From Chryseobacterium ureilyticum (GTDB lineage Bacteria; Bacteroidota; Bacteroidia; Flavobacteriales; Weeksellaceae), in assembly GCF_900156735.1 (NCBI RefSeq), contig NZ_FTOL01000002.1:62001-126000 (forward strand): a DNA stretch of 64,000 nucleotides, read 5' to 3'. Each line of letters begins with the position of its first letter. Positions within the stretch are counted from its first letter, which is position 1. Positions 27,165 to 36,290 of the stretch are shown one piece after another. Under the pieces are notes generated by a model. The model was not told the origin of the DNA. It saw nothing but the letters and a program-made list of their open reading frames with translations, and made no database searches. Position numbers and translations under genes: made by a program.

Positions 27165-27195
27165 AATTCCGGGGTGATCATCTCATCCCGGAATT
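27165..27195 (+). other. Perfect hairpin just before nrdA
   Basis: AATTCCGGGGTGA pairs with TCATCCCGGAATT (13 bp including one G-T) around a 5-nt loop. It is not followed by a T run, so it is not an ordinary terminator. It ends 16 bp before the nrdA ATG and could set the nrdB to nrdA expression ratio by RNA processing or stalling. Confidence 0.6.
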
Positions 27196-27211
27196 CGAAA
27201 ATATAACATCT

Positions 27212-28870
27212 ATGGAAGAGCAAAATTCAAATATATGGTGGCTCAACGAAGAGTCTGAGCAAATGCTGAACAGAGGATATCTGTTGAAAGGTGAAACGGT
27301 AGACGGAGCTATCGACAGAATTACCACAGCTGCTGCAAAAAGGTTATACAAACCTGAACTTCAGCCGGCTTTCAAGGAAATGATCACAAAAGGATGGATC
27401 AGTTTCTCTTCTCCTGTATGGGCTAATATGGGAACTGAAAGAGGTCTTCCAATCTCTTGTTTTAATGCTCACATTCCGGACAGCATTGAGGGAATTACTC
27501 ATAAAATGGGTGAAGTCATCATGCAGACAAAAATCGGAGGGGGTACTTCAGGGTATTTCGGAGAGCTTAGAAACAGAGGTACAGCTGTAACGGATAACGG
27601 AAAATCTTCCGGAGCAGTTTCATTCATGAAACTTTTTGATACAGCTATGGATGTTGTTTCTCAAGGAGGAGTAAGAAGAGGTGCGTTTGCTGCTTATTTA
27701 GATATTGACCACGGAGATATTGAAGAATTCTTATCAATCAAAGATATTGGTAGCCCGATTCAGAACCTGTTCACTGGAGTATGTGTACCTGATTACTGGA
27801 TGCAGGATATGATCGACGGTGATATGGACAAACGTAAAGTTTGGGCAAGAGTATTAGAAAGCCGTCAGCAAAAAGGTCTTCCTTATATTTTCTTCACTGA
27901 TAACGTAAACAGAAACAAACCACAGGTATACAAAGACCTTGGAATGACAGTAAACGCAAGTAACCTTTGTTCTGAGATCATGCTTCCTTCTACAATGGAA
28001 GAATCATTCATCTGCTGTCTGTCTTCTATGAACCTTGAGCTATATGATGAGTGGAAAGATACAGATGCTGTTAAATTAGCGGTATACTTCCTTGATGCAG
28101 TATTATCAGAATTTATTGATAAAACTGAAGGAAACTACTACTTACAGGGAGCAAGAAACTTCGCAATGCGTCACAGAGCGCTTGGACTAGGTGTTTTAGG
28201 ATACCACTCTTACCTACAGAAAAATATGATTCCTTTTGAAAGCTTTGAGGCGACTCAATTCAATGCAAGAGCTTTCAGACATATCAAAGAGCAGGCAGAG
28301 CTGGCTTCAAGAGAACTTGCCAACATCTACGGAGAACCAGAAGTATTGAAAGGATACGGATTAAGAAATACCACTACAATGGCTATTGCTCCTACCACTT
28401 CAAGTTCTGCAATCTTAGGGCAAACTTCTCCTGGAATTGAGCCTTTCTCTTCTAACTATTATAAAGCAGGTCTTGCTAAAGGAAACTTTATGCGTAAGAA
28501 CAAATACCTGGCAAAACTATTGAAAGAAAAAGGGTTGGATAATGAGGAAACATGGAGAACTATCATGTTGAACCATGGTTCTGTACAACATCTGAATGAG
28601 CTTACTCCTGAAGAAAAAGCGGTATTCAAAACGTTTAAGGAAATCTCTCCTATGGAAATCATTTCGCAGGCAGCACAGAGACAGCAATATATTGATCAGG
28701 CTCAATCTCTGAACCTTCAGATTCCTTCTACAATGCCGGTAAAAGATGTAAACTATCTATACATTGAAGCTTGGAAAAAAGGAGTGAAAACTCTTTACTA
28801 TCAAAGAAGTTCTTCTGTTTCAAAAGAAATGATGGTGAACTTTGTATCATGTTCAAGCTGTGAAGCATAA
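27212..28870 (+). CDS. nrdA: Class Ia-type ribonucleotide reductase, alpha subunit without ATP cone
   Basis: A 552-residue catalytic subunit, much shorter than E. coli NrdA (761). Active-site elements are present: the first cysteine in GLPISCFNAHI, the NASNLCSEIM block with the thiyl-radical Cys and Glu, the partner Cys in ESFICCLSSMNLE, the radical-path tyrosines in TLYYQRSSS and the C-terminal CSSC shuttle. The protein starts directly with the catalytic N-terminal helices, so the ATP-cone (overall activity site) is missing. The subunit should thus not be switched off by dATP through a cone. It pairs with the nrdB product. Confidence 0.95.
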   Translation: MEEQNSNIWWLNEESEQMLNRGYLLKGETVDGAIDRITTAAAKRLYKPELQPAFKEMITKGWISFSSPVWANMGTERGLPISCFNAHIPDSIEGITHKMGEVIMQTKIGGGTSGYFGELRNRGTAVTDNGKSSGAVSFMKLFDTAMDVVSQGGVRRGAFAAYLDIDHGDIEEFLSIKDIGSPIQNLFTGVCVPDYWMQDMIDGDMDKRKVWARVLESRQQKGLPYIFFTDNVNRNKPQVYKDLGMTVNASNLCSEIMLPSTMEESFICCLSSMNLELYDEWKDTDAVKLAVYFLDAVLSEFIDKTEGNYYLQGARNFAMRHRALGLGVLGYHSYLQKNMIPFESFEATQFNARAFRHIKEQAELASRELANIYGEPEVLKGYGLRNTTTMAIAPTTSSSAILGQTSPGIEPFSSNYYKAGLAKGNFMRKNKYLAKLLKEKGLDNEETWRTIMLNHGSVQHLNELTPEEKAVFKTFKEISPMEIISQAAQRQQYIDQAQSLNLQIPSTMPVKDVNYLYIEAWKKGVKTLYYQRSSSVSKEMMVNFVSCSSCEA

Positions 28871-28898
28871 GATCAAGTAATAAACACTCTATATTTAC

Positions 28899-28933
28899 AA
28901 AAGCATACCGAAAGGTGTGCTTTTGTCGTTTTT
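28899..28933 (+). terminator. Terminator of the nrd operon
   Basis: AAAAGCATACC and GGTGTGCTTTT form an 11-bp stem closed by a GAAA tetraloop and are followed by GTCGTTTTTT, 28 bp after the nrdA stop. Confidence 0.85.
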
Positions 28934-28944
28934 TAGCTTTATAA

Positions 28945-29009
28945 GTTTTGGCTAAAGCCGTTGGAAATATAATTTGATTATAGAACGGGCTAAAGCCCGT
29001 TTCTATTGA
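28945..29009 (+). repeat. Dispersed palindromic repeat (GGCTAAAGCC type), copy 1
   Basis: This 65-bp block has a left palindrome GGCTAAAGCC and a right palindrome CGGGCTAAAGCCCG, ending CTATTGA. It recurs at 45125-45188 with the same order and spacing and many identical bases. With the terminator next to it, it makes up most of the 318-bp gap 28871-29188. The rest of that gap shows only the convergent terminator of the TonB-receptor gene. Confidence 0.75.
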
Positions 29010-29121
29010 ATTACAAAAACCAATAACTATAAATAGATTGATCAATTTCTATAGTTATTCACCGATGATTATTTACAAAAAAGAATAAATATTTAACATC
29101 ATTCATTCACTTATTATCCAT

Positions 29122-29152
29122 AAAAAAAGGTTCGGAAAGAAAATCCGAACCT
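29122..29152 (-). terminator. Terminator of the TonB-receptor gene
   Basis: On the minus strand AGGTTCGGA pairs with TCCGAACCT and a run of seven T follows, about 37 bp after the stop. Confidence 0.8.
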
Positions 29153-29188
29153 ATGAAAGAATTGTATAAAAGTAAAATAAAGCAGTAA

Positions 29189-32100
29189 TTAAAAATTATA
29201 TCTAACTCCTAACTGTGCTTGAAATCTTGAAGCAAACTGATCGATTGTATAAGGTAACCCTGGTGTTTTAAAGTTGTAAATTGGGTCTCCTGCAGCAGGT
29301 TGTCCCGCAGCTACATTTCCTACTTTCGTTAAGCCTACACTTGCGGTAGAATTAAAGGTATTGGGTACAAAGTATACTTTACCCCAGTTTTTGTTTAATA
29401 AATTGGTAAAATTGATGATGCTCAAAGAAATCTGAATATTGCTCTTTGATTTTTCACTCAATCTGATTTCGTCCATGATTCTGATGTCAGCCTGAACATT
29501 CCAAGGAGTTGTATCTCCATTTCTTTCTGTAAACGTACCTCTTCTGGATTTCAGATAATCGTTATTATTGACAAAGTTCTCATAATCTGCAATCTGTTGC
29601 TGAGCCGTTACTAAAATATTTCCTGATCCATCTTTAATAGGCACAATATATTTTGCAGCTTCGGCGGCATCTTTAAATACATAAGCAAGACCTGCAGCCT
29701 GTCCTGTATTAGCAATAGTACTGTTTACAAATCCCCAAGAAAATGGATTTCCTGATTGAGCATTGAAGTACAGATTGGTATACAGTTTATTTGAATTGGA
29801 AATATTAAAAGCATACCCAAGGTTGGCAACAATTCTATTTTTAATGGCGAAATTAGAAGTTGTTAATTGAGGATCATTAGGTGTCAGAGACTGGTTCATC
29901 TGCCAGTTACTTTCCATTGAATTTCGGATTCCGTTTGTAATATCTTTTGCATCTCCATAAGTATAAGCAGCGAAGAAATTAAATCCGAAGCTATATGATT
30001 TTGAAATCTGAGCTGTCAGGTTGTAACGATATCCTTCTTTTGTATTGGATAAAAGGTATGCATTGGAAAACTTACTATTGATATTCGTTGTATAAATCGG
30101 CATTTCATGATTCACATCATAGCTGTAATAGGTCACATTATCCGTTTTATTCACCTGTTGGAATTTCAGGTCATAAAGAACCTTAGTATAAATACCTTCC
30201 AATGTAAGTTTATATCCGGCAAGCGTATAATCGAATGCCAGGGAACTTCTCCAAACTCGTGGCATTTTGAAATTATTATCAATAAGATCCACCTGTACTT
30301 TTGAAGAATTTTGCCATTTAGAGAAATTGGAACCTACCAAAGGATCTCCATTAGCCGCAAGTTGAGCTGCAGTTGGAGCATTATAATCATAGCTTCCGAA
30401 ACCTACCCCGTCATTATAATAGGCATATCCTAACCATGCAAATGGAATTCTTCCTACAAAGATTCCTGAACCTCCTCTCAATACCATAGATCTGTCTTCT
30501 GTAACATCAATAGTGAATCCAAGTCTTGGAGATAATGTCGGTTTATTAAGATAAGTATTGGTAAGTTGGCTCAATGGAGTATAATTATAAGTATTTCCAT
30601 AATTAGGATCCTGAGGTGAGCTGTTCACCAATGGGCTTAGTTGCGGCTTGTTTGGTAAATCAGTGTAATCTACTCTGATTCCCGGTGACAGTCTTACTCT
30701 ACCCCAATTAATTTCATCCTGAAGATATAATGAAAGAAGATTCACCTTATACTGAGCATAAGGATTGTCAAAAAGAGTTTGTCTGCTCTCTCCGTTAAAA
30801 GGATATGTACCTCTTATTCTTGCAGGAGTTCCATTATAAAAATCATTTAAACTTTTATAGGATATTCTTCCGTTCAGGGCATTTACAAAACCGTAATTGA
30901 TATTATACAGCTCATTGTGTGTTCCTAATAAAAATGTATGATGTCCTGTTTTATAAGTAAGGTTATCTGTAATTTCAAAAGTTTTCTGTTTCATATTGAA
31001 AACAGTTGCCTCCCTGTCATTTCCTAATAGAATAGTTCCTCCGTTATGGGTAATTTCAACCTGTGGAAACATAGCATTCGCAGAAGTAGGATCTCTGTAA
31101 TCATGAATTGAAGAATATCCTACGACTAAATTATTGTTCCATTTATCATTAAAACGGCTTTTCAACTCAAGGGTTGTAGTAGAAGCGGTATTCTTTTGAA
31201 CAAAATCCATGCTTGAGAACCTGAAATTGGCACCATCTCTCTCTAAATTGGACGCTTGTGAAAATACCGTATTATTTTTAATCGATAATGTATGTTGGTC
31301 ATTAATTTTCCAATCTAACTTATTGAAAAGTTTAGAACTTTCAGAAAAGTTATTGTATTGATTAAAACTACCCACGTTGAAACCATATTTCTTCTGTACA
31401 AAGTCTGAAATCTGTTGAGCAACAGTCTGATCAATCAAAGCATTTGGATCACCGGCATTATAAAAAATAGGATCTGTTCTTTTTGTATACTCAAGGTTTG
31501 TGAATAAGAACACTTTGTCTCTCACCACTGGTAGTCCTACTCGCCCTCCATAGATAAAGTCAGAGAAATCCTTTGGCATTTTTGAATTATCTCCTACCCT
31601 GTTGTTTCCTGTAATCGCTGCATTTCTTCCGTAGGTATAAAGAGATCCGGTAACCTCATTACTTCCACTTCTGGTAACAGCATTGATACTTCCACCAAGG
31701 AAATTTCCCAATTTAACATCATAAGGCGCAATATACACCTGCACATCCTGAATAGCATCCAAACTGATAGAGTTGGAACGCGTGCTACTTCCCGGCATTC
31801 CTGAAGTTCCCGTTTGCCCTCCTAATGAAGGACTAAAACCAATGGCATCATTATTAATAGAACCATCAATGGTAACGTTATTATAACGGAAATTCGTTCC
31901 GTTGAATGAATTATTGGCACTCTGAGGAACAAGTTTTGTAACATCCTGAATACCACGATTGATATTAGGCAATCCTGAAATTTGCGCCTGACTGATTCCT
32001 ACTCCGTTTTTTACGGCAGTCCTTTTTGAGGTAATTTTAACCTCATCAATGGTCTTTTCTTTGTTGCCTATTTCCACTACAGGCAAATCATTATTTCCTA

Positions 32101-32374
32101 AGGAAAGCTGCAGAGCTGGATTTTCATAAATAATCTGGGATCCGTCGGAAATCTCAATTTTATAAGGTCCTCCAGGTTGAAGATTATCCAAACTGTATTG
32201 TCCTTTGCTGTTCGTTTTGGTTTCAAAGGTACTGTTGGTAGGAATATGTACTACCTTTACGGTGACTTCGGAAGAAATACCTTTTAATCTTCCAAAAATT
32301 TTAGAACTAGTTTCCTGTGAGAATGCAAAACCAAAAGATAATAAAGCAAAAGCACAGATTATTTTTTTCTTCAT
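29189..32374 (-). CDS. Oar-like TonB-dependent outer-membrane receptor
   Basis: With the ATG at 32374 the protein is 1061 residues and begins MKKKIICAFALLSFGFAFSQ, a clear signal peptide. The frame extends 28 codons upstream without a signal, so that start is rejected. A carboxypeptidase-regulatory-like beta-sandwich (SSKIFGRLKGISSEVTVKVV... NSKGQYSLDNLQPGGPYKIE, in part) precedes the plug (NGVGISQAQISGLPNINRGI, SISLDAIQDVQVYIAPYDVK, GGSINAVTRSGSNEVTGS). The barrel ends RFQAQLGVRYNF with terminal Phe. VDGSINNDAIGFSPSLGGQT and the overall form fit the Oar family. Ligand unknown. It is monocistronic and divergent from the T9SS protein gene. Confidence 0.9.
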   Translation of the reverse strand: MKKKIICAFALLSFGFAFSQETSSKIFGRLKGISSEVTVKVVHIPTNSTFETKTNSKGQYSLDNLQPGGPYKIEISDGSQIIYENPALQLSLGNNDLPVVEIGNKEKTIDEVKITSKRTAVKNGVGISQAQISGLPNINRGIQDVTKLVPQSANNSFNGTNFRYNNVTIDGSINNDAIGFSPSLGGQTGTSGMPGSSTRSNSISLDAIQDVQVYIAPYDVKLGNFLGGSINAVTRSGSNEVTGSLYTYGRNAAITGNNRVGDNSKMPKDFSDFIYGGRVGLPVVRDKVFLFTNLEYTKRTDPIFYNAGDPNALIDQTVAQQISDFVQKKYGFNVGSFNQYNNFSESSKLFNKLDWKINDQHTLSIKNNTVFSQASNLERDGANFRFSSMDFVQKNTASTTTLELKSRFNDKWNNNLVVGYSSIHDYRDPTSANAMFPQVEITHNGGTILLGNDREATVFNMKQKTFEITDNLTYKTGHHTFLLGTHNELYNINYGFVNALNGRISYKSLNDFYNGTPARIRGTYPFNGESRQTLFDNPYAQYKVNLLSLYLQDEINWGRVRLSPGIRVDYTDLPNKPQLSPLVNSSPQDPNYGNTYNYTPLSQLTNTYLNKPTLSPRLGFTIDVTEDRSMVLRGGSGIFVGRIPFAWLGYAYYNDGVGFGSYDYNAPTAAQLAANGDPLVGSNFSKWQNSSKVQVDLIDNNFKMPRVWRSSLAFDYTLAGYKLTLEGIYTKVLYDLKFQQVNKTDNVTYYSYDVNHEMPIYTTNINSKFSNAYLLSNTKEGYRYNLTAQISKSYSFGFNFFAAYTYGDAKDITNGIRNSMESNWQMNQSLTPNDPQLTTSNFAIKNRIVANLGYAFNISNSNKLYTNLYFNAQSGNPFSWGFVNSTIANTGQAAGLAYVFKDAAEAAKYIVPIKDGSGNILVTAQQQIADYENFVNNNDYLKSRRGTFTERNGDTTPWNVQADIRIMDEIRLSEKSKSNIQISLSIINFTNLLNKNWGKVYFVPNTFNSTASVGLTKVGNVAAGQPAAGDPIYNFKTPGLPYTIDQFASRFQAQLGVRYNF

Positions 32375-32600
32375 ATTTTTTCTTCTAAAAACTTGGTGTA
32401 AAAGTATATCTACTAAATATGAAGTATGGTAACATAAAATTAACATTATGTAACACAAAGTTTAAGATTTCCTTAAAAAAAACTTAATACAAATAATAAA
32501 GTCATTTCGGTATTTTTTCTATAAAAAATGGAATTTAACCTCAATTTGACACAAAAAACAATATAAATTCTTTTAAATGTTCCAAAATTTAAAAATTCAC

Positions 32601-32608
32601 TATCTTTG
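32601..32608 (+). promoter_or_regulatory. Promoter -7 box of the T9SS protein gene
   Basis: TATCTTTG matches TANNTTTG and lies 61 bp before the ATG at 32670. The 295-bp gap 32375-32669 holds this box and the divergent promoter region; nothing else is recognised. Confidence 0.6.
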
Positions 32609-32669
32609 CCACATCGGAAATTAATCTAAAAATATTCATTTAAAATCCGATAAATGAAAAACTAAAATC

Positions 32670-34805
32670 ATGAAAAAAATTCTACTTACACTATCTGTAA
32701 GCTGTGCATCCATAGCTTACTCGCAGAATCTCAATTTTACAGATTCGAAATTCAAAGCCCTTCTTTTAAGCTCAAATTCAGCCAATGAAATTGTAAAAGA
32801 TGTTAACGGAAATTCTATTGCTATAGATCAAAACGGAGATGGTGAGATTCAACTTTCAGAGGCACAGCTGGTAAAAATATTGAATATCAAAATCAGCGAT
32901 CAAATGTACATTGATCCCAATGGAAACAGATCTGACCCTGGAAATATCAATGCTGCTTATTACGACAGCCACCTTCCGGATAGTATTTCGGATGCTTTAC
33001 TTTTCTCCAATCTTGAAGAACTTTATTTCTGGAATACAAAAGCTGCGAACATAAGCTTTACCAATCATGGAAAAATAAAAAAAGTACAGGGAAGACCTTT
33101 CTATTATGATTTCTCTCAATCAGGGCAATATACTGCTGCTCCGATAAATCTTTCATTTGATAACTGTCCTGGAATTCAAAATATCAACGATGTAATTGCT
33201 TATCAGGCTTCAGGAAATCCATGGTATTCGCCTGAAAATAGTCTAAGTATCAAAAATATTCAGTTAACTAACAGCAACTTAGTTATTGATAATACTGAAC
33301 TTAGAGAACTATATATTCAAAACAGTAATGTCAATACTTTAACGTTTAATTCCTGTAAGTTTTTATCTAAAATTTCGGTACCTAATCTTACTACTTTAAC
33401 AAAGGTTTCAGTATTAGGAAACAGCAGCGTTAATGAACAAAATATTGAACTTATAGCCAATAATTGTACAAATTTGGAGGAGATCATTGCCAATACGGAT
33501 CATTATGAAACAAATGGCGCTTATTTTTCTTCAGTAAATCTTAACGACTGCTCAGCTTTAAAGAAAATAATGGGTTTAAATGCTGCGTCTATTGATTTCA
33601 GTACGGCAGGATTAATTAATCTTGAGGAACTAGATTGTTCATTTTATAACAGATATGGATACAATACTACATCCGGTATTTATTTTGGTAATGTAACATC
33701 ACTAAATCTTGCGGGTCTTCCAAAGCTTAAAGTTTTAAAGGCATTTAATCAAAAAATATCCAACAATGTGAATTTCAGTGCAGCACAGGCGTTGGAAAAC
33801 ATTGATATTACGAATAGCTGTGGTTATATGAATACTGTAAACGTAAGTAATCTTTCTCATCTGCATACTTTAAGAGCCAACCGTCATTACACTGATGGTA
33901 CACCAGGTGCAGATAATCTTCAGAATATTATCACTAAAAACTGTACAGCATTAACTAGTTTTCAATTTGATTACAATAGTGATTTAAGAAAGCTTGATTT
34001 GGAAAACTGCCCAGGGCTACGATATTTAACAATAGGAACTTCTTTAGCAGATAAGTTCCCTAATTTACAAGAAATTAATCTTACGCAATGTACCGGATTC
34101 AAAGAGATCTCTGTAAGTTCAACAAAAATTTCAACGCTGGATACGAAAGATTGTTCGGCATTACAATCCTTAACTTTGTCTTACAATCACCTTCTTACTT
34201 CACTCAATATTTCCAATAATTCAAACTTGGAATCATTATCACTTTCAGCTCTGCCTTTACTTACACAAGTCAATACTTCTGGGAATATTAATTTAAAGAA
34301 CGTTTATTTCAATATTTGTCCACAGATTACCCACCTTGATTTTTCCACATCATCTCAACTTGGAACCATTGCTCTTTTAAATATGCCTAGTTTAAACTAC
34401 GTTAACCTGAGAAACGGATCTATAGAAAACTTTTGGGAATTCATGAACTATAATTCTAACCTATCTGTTTGCGTAGATGATGCGCAATTAAGTGATTTTC
34501 AAACTTCATATCCTGATATCAACTTTACAACAAATTGTGGAGCGACATTGTCAACTGCAAACCCCAAAATTAATGTAGCTCACATGAAAGTCTTTCCTAA
34601 TCCTGTAAAAGACATCTTACAAATCAACTCAGAATATCCTGTAAAAAACATTAAGCTTATTGATAGCCAGCAAAGAATTATTTTTAATCAGAACTTCAAT
34701 CAGAACGCAGTAAAAATTGATCTTTCAAGCTATCCAAGCGCTCTTTATTTTATGAAAATTACAACAGAGAAAATTGAAACAACAGAGAAAATCATTAAAA
34801 AATAA
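32670..34805 (+). CDS. Secreted leucine-rich-repeat-like protein with EF-hand loop and T9SS type A sorting domain
   Basis: A 711-residue precursor. Signal peptide MKKILLTLSVSCASIAYSQ. A complete 12-residue EF-hand loop, DQNGDGEIQLSE, is at 53-64. Residues about 110-600 are irregular leucine-rich-type turns (LRKLDLENCPGLRYLTIG, LQSLTLSYNHLLTSLNIS, LESLSLSALPLL). The C-terminus has the T9SS type A sorting domain: MKVFPNPVKDILQINSEYPV to YFMKITTEKIETTEKIIKK. It should be exported by the Sec system, moved over the outer membrane by T9SS and anchored on the cell surface. A binding or adhesion role is inferred. It has its own promoter and terminator. Confidence 0.88.
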   Translation: MKKILLTLSVSCASIAYSQNLNFTDSKFKALLLSSNSANEIVKDVNGNSIAIDQNGDGEIQLSEAQLVKILNIKISDQMYIDPNGNRSDPGNINAAYYDSHLPDSISDALLFSNLEELYFWNTKAANISFTNHGKIKKVQGRPFYYDFSQSGQYTAAPINLSFDNCPGIQNINDVIAYQASGNPWYSPENSLSIKNIQLTNSNLVIDNTELRELYIQNSNVNTLTFNSCKFLSKISVPNLTTLTKVSVLGNSSVNEQNIELIANNCTNLEEIIANTDHYETNGAYFSSVNLNDCSALKKIMGLNAASIDFSTAGLINLEELDCSFYNRYGYNTTSGIYFGNVTSLNLAGLPKLKVLKAFNQKISNNVNFSAAQALENIDITNSCGYMNTVNVSNLSHLHTLRANRHYTDGTPGADNLQNIITKNCTALTSFQFDYNSDLRKLDLENCPGLRYLTIGTSLADKFPNLQEINLTQCTGFKEISVSSTKISTLDTKDCSALQSLTLSYNHLLTSLNISNNSNLESLSLSALPLLTQVNTSGNINLKNVYFNICPQITHLDFSTSSQLGTIALLNMPSLNYVNLRNGSIENFWEFMNYNSNLSVCVDDAQLSDFQTSYPDINFTTNCGATLSTANPKINVAHMKVFPNPVKDILQINSEYPVKNIKLIDSQQRIIFNQNFNQNAVKIDLSSYPSALYFMKITTEKIETTEKIIKK

Positions 34806-34832
34806 TCCTTTTCAATACAACTCTTTTCACCA

Positions 34833-34862
34833 AAAATCATAGAACTTTCTATGATTTTTTTG
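34833..34862 (+). terminator. Terminator of the T9SS protein gene
   Basis: AAAATCATAGA pairs with TCTATGATTTT around a short loop and runs into a T tract, 28 bp after the stop. Confidence 0.75.
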
Positions 34863-34865
34863 GTT

Positions 34866-34873
34866 TATATTTG
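34866..34873 (+). promoter_or_regulatory. Promoter -7 box of the DUF72 gene
   Basis: TATATTTG lies 33 bp before the ATG at 34906 and directly after the previous terminator. Confidence 0.55.
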
Positions 34874-34905
34874 TGTTGATTGTTTAACACTACAAAATTA
34901 CAGAT

Positions 34906-35796
34906 ATGAAATTCGGACAAGTAGAAGATCCTTCAAAAATAGATTTTACACTTCCAAAGGATCATTCAAAAACCAAAGAAATTTTAAGTCTTAATAAAAA
35001 AGGATTGGAAAACATCTCTATCGGATGTGCCAAGTGGAATAAAACGGATCTTAAGGGATTTTATCCGAAAGGTACGAAAGACGAACTGACATATTATGCG
35101 ACTCAGTTTAATTCTATTGAACTTAATGCTACTTTTTATGGTATGCCAACTCCGGATCAGGTAAAAACATGGAAGGAAAAAACTCCTGCTGATTTTAAAT
35201 TTTTCCCTAAGATCACCAATACAGTATCACACTTCAGAAGATTAATTGATGTTACAGATCCTGTCACTCATTTTGCATCGGCTGTAATGAACTTTGATGA
35301 AAAACTGGGAATGGCTTTTCTTCAGCTTCACGATAATTTTAAACCAAAAGATTATGACAGGCTGGAAAAGTTTGTGAAAGAATGGCCTAAAGAAGTTCCC
35401 CTTGCTATAGAGCTTAGAAATACGGAATGGTTTACCAATGAAGATATTCTCAATACAACCTGTGAGCTGTTTGAAGCCAATAATATCACGAATATTATCG
35501 TAGATACTGCCGGAAGAAGAGATATGCTTCATATGCGTCTTACAACCCCTAATGCATTTATCCGTTATGTAGGAGCTAATGCGGAAAGTGACTACGACAG
35601 ATTGGATGATTGGATGAAACATCTTACGCAGTGGAAAAAGGATGGATTGCAAAACCTTTATTTCTTCGTTCATCAAAATGTTGAAAAAGCTTCACCTCTA
35701 CTCTCTGCTTATTTTATTAAAAAAATGAATGAGGAATGGAAAACTGATATCCATATTCCTCAAATGGCAACTGAAAGTACGGGTACTCTTTTTTAG
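34906..35796 (+). CDS. DUF72 (YecE-like) TIM-barrel protein
   Basis: A 296-residue soluble protein. Family landmarks are ISIGCAKWNKTDLKGFYPKG, then YYATQFNSIELNATFYGMPT, FKFFPKITNTVSH, LPLAIELRN-type sequence (VPLAIELRNTEWF) and the end part LYFFVHQNVEKASPLLSAYF. DUF72 proteins are predicted TIM barrels of unknown reaction. The N-terminus (MKFGQVEDPSKIDFTLPKDH) is longer than in E. coli YecE. It is monocistronic. Confidence 0.85.
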   Translation: MKFGQVEDPSKIDFTLPKDHSKTKEILSLNKKGLENISIGCAKWNKTDLKGFYPKGTKDELTYYATQFNSIELNATFYGMPTPDQVKTWKEKTPADFKFFPKITNTVSHFRRLIDVTDPVTHFASAVMNFDEKLGMAFLQLHDNFKPKDYDRLEKFVKEWPKEVPLAIELRNTEWFTNEDILNTTCELFEANNITNIIVDTAGRRDMLHMRLTTPNAFIRYVGANAESDYDRLDDWMKHLTQWKKDGLQNLYFFVHQNVEKASPLLSAYFIKKMNEEWKTDIHIPQMATESTGTLF

Positions 35797-35973
35797 AAAG
35801 AAATTGATAAATATTATTTAAAAAACAATAATTATTCAACAATAAAAAAATTAAATAGATTCATTTTAATTTAACCCTCAGCTAGTAATAAACGCCTTTT
35901 CTTATTGGAAAAATATATACATTAGGGTATACCATATTTTGACGAATGTGGTGAACTTAAAAAAATTAACGTC

Positions 35974-36204
35974 ATGGAAAAGGAAATTTGCAAAATCAGT
36001 ATTGCGAGCAATTGGCTTGGTGATGAATATACTTTTTATGAGAACCGTACCATAAAAAGAGTATATGATAATCACAGTTTAAACTCCAATAAGACTGAAT
36101 GGCTGGAACCTCAACAAATCAGCAATCAAAGTAAAGACAAGATCATAAAGAATTGTCCTGAGGAATTCAAGGAACGAATCATGCAGATCCTTGATTATCC
36201 TTAA
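35974..36204 (+). CDS. Small hypothetical protein
   Basis: A 76-residue soluble protein with no family I recognise. It opens MEKEICKISIASNWLGDEYT and has a basic middle (ENRTIKRVYDNHSLNSNKTE) and a helical end. It has no signal peptide or membrane segment. It stands alone, 177 bp after DUF72, and is followed by a strong inverted repeat. Codon use looks coding and the start is clean, so the gene is probably real. Confidence 0.55.
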   Translation: MEKEICKISIASNWLGDEYTFYENRTIKRVYDNHSLNSNKTEWLEPQQISNQSKDKIIKNCPEEFKERIMQILDYP

Positions 36205-36210
36205 TAAAAA

Positions 36211-36276
36211 CTCTCGCAGATTTCACCAATTAAAGTAGAATAATCAATCATCTACCATCAGTAAAATCTGCGAGAG
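36211..36276. other. Long stem with 13-bp arms between convergent genes
   Basis: CTCTCGCAGATTT (36211-36223) and its complement (36264-36276) enclose 40 nt that can fold further through GTAGA and TCTAC. It sits 6 bp after the small-protein stop and 14 bp before the stop of the opposite gene. It could be a bidirectional terminator, but it lacks a T run on the plus strand. Confidence 0.6.
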
Positions 36277-36290
36277 CAAATATAAGTTTA

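Noticed and set aside
32375..32458. Extended N-terminus of the TonB receptor
   Set aside because: The inner ATG at 32374 begins a clean signal peptide; the extra 28 residues have no such feature.
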